A DNA stretch of 5,661 bases from assembly GCA_947177315.1 (NCBI GenBank), contig CAMWTX010000108.1, positions 1-5,661 of the forward strand, given 5' to 3'. The position numbers and the translations under genes are program-made. The stretch comes from an uncultured Bacteroidales bacterium. GTDB lineage: Bacteria > Bacteroidota > Bacteroidia > Bacteroidales > P3. The notes under the pieces were generated by a model. The model saw only the letters and a program-made list of their open reading frames with translations. It did no database searches and was not told the DNA's origin. Below are positions 5,608 through 5,661 of the stretch, in pieces. How positions within the stretch are numbered: position 1 is the first letter of the stretch; the number at the start of each line of letters is the position of its first letter.

Positions 5608-5661
5608 TGGCCCCACTTGGGCTCGAACCAAGGACCAAATGATTATGAGTCACCTACTCTA
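5608..5661 (-). tRNA. tRNA with CAU anticodon, 3' part (likely tRNA-Ile2, or elongator tRNA-Met)
   Basis: The 5' acceptor strand and most of the D arm lie beyond the window edge. Visible on the - strand are the anticodon stem and loop GGTGA-CTCATAA-TCATT with anticodon CAT, a 5-base variable loop, the T arm CTTGG-TTCGAGC-CCAAG, the acceptor 3' strand TGGGGCC and discriminator A at 5608. CCA is not encoded. The acceptor strand has G68 and G69, implying C4-G69 and C5-G68 pairs, and the anticodon arm and variable loop closely resemble E. coli ileX. Both favour the AUA-reading tRNA-Ile2 whose C34 is changed to lysidine by TilS. Standard annotation would probably call it tRNA-Met. Confidence 0.9.

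Noticed and set aside
5554..5631. Longer form of the Fur-family protein starting at ATG 5631
   Set aside because: The extra 26 residues would be translated from the tRNA and its terminator hairpin, and the family normally begins near the start at 5553.
1..5661. CRISPR array, insertion sequence, phage or toxin-antitoxin genes
   Set aside because: I saw no spaced direct repeats of CRISPR type, no terminal inverted repeats or transposase, and no small toxin-antitoxin pair on either strand.

Overview
The window looks like chromosomal DNA from a Bacteroidota bacterium, most likely a Bacteroidales with a type IX secretion system (T9SS). Four things point there. One large exported protein ends in a typical T9SS C-terminal sorting domain. 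A match to the Bacteroides-type promoter (TAnnTTTG with an upstream -33 element) lies before the main gene. Start codons are preceded by A-rich sequence rather than a strong Shine-Dalgarno. The tRNA has no encoded CCA. Genus cannot be fixed from the sequence.

Layout, left to right. Positions 1-158 are the 3' end of a + strand gene of unknown function. A short AT-rich gap (159-227) carries the candidate promoter. Positions 228-3266 encode a 1012-residue multimodular secreted protein: signal peptide, a long unrecognised N-terminal region rich in Asp-Thr pairs, a CnaB/SdrD-type beta-sandwich, two dockerin-like half repeats, a cohesin-like beta-sandwich and the T9SS tail. After 40 bases follows a 582-residue C69 (U34) family dipeptidase (3307-5055), probably in the same transcript. 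A strong bidirectional hairpin terminator (5068-5099) closes this unit and also serves the convergent gene at 5098-5553, a Fur-superfamily metalloregulator on the - strand. Upstream of that regulator, also on the - strand, are a tRNA terminator (5566-5598) and the 3' part of a CAU-anticodon tRNA cut by the window edge (5608-5661), which resembles tRNA-Ile2.

Functionally, the two + strand genes give an exported pair: a surface or secreted protein of unknown binding or enzymatic role, and an exported dipeptidase that would finish peptide breakdown, probably in the periplasm. The regulator keeps the structural four-cysteine zinc site. Its sensing residues look more like Zur (zinc) than classical iron Fur. 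Nothing in the window directly links it to the neighbouring genes. I see no mobile element, CRISPR array, phage gene or defence system. The least explained material is the N-terminal ~460 residues of the large protein.
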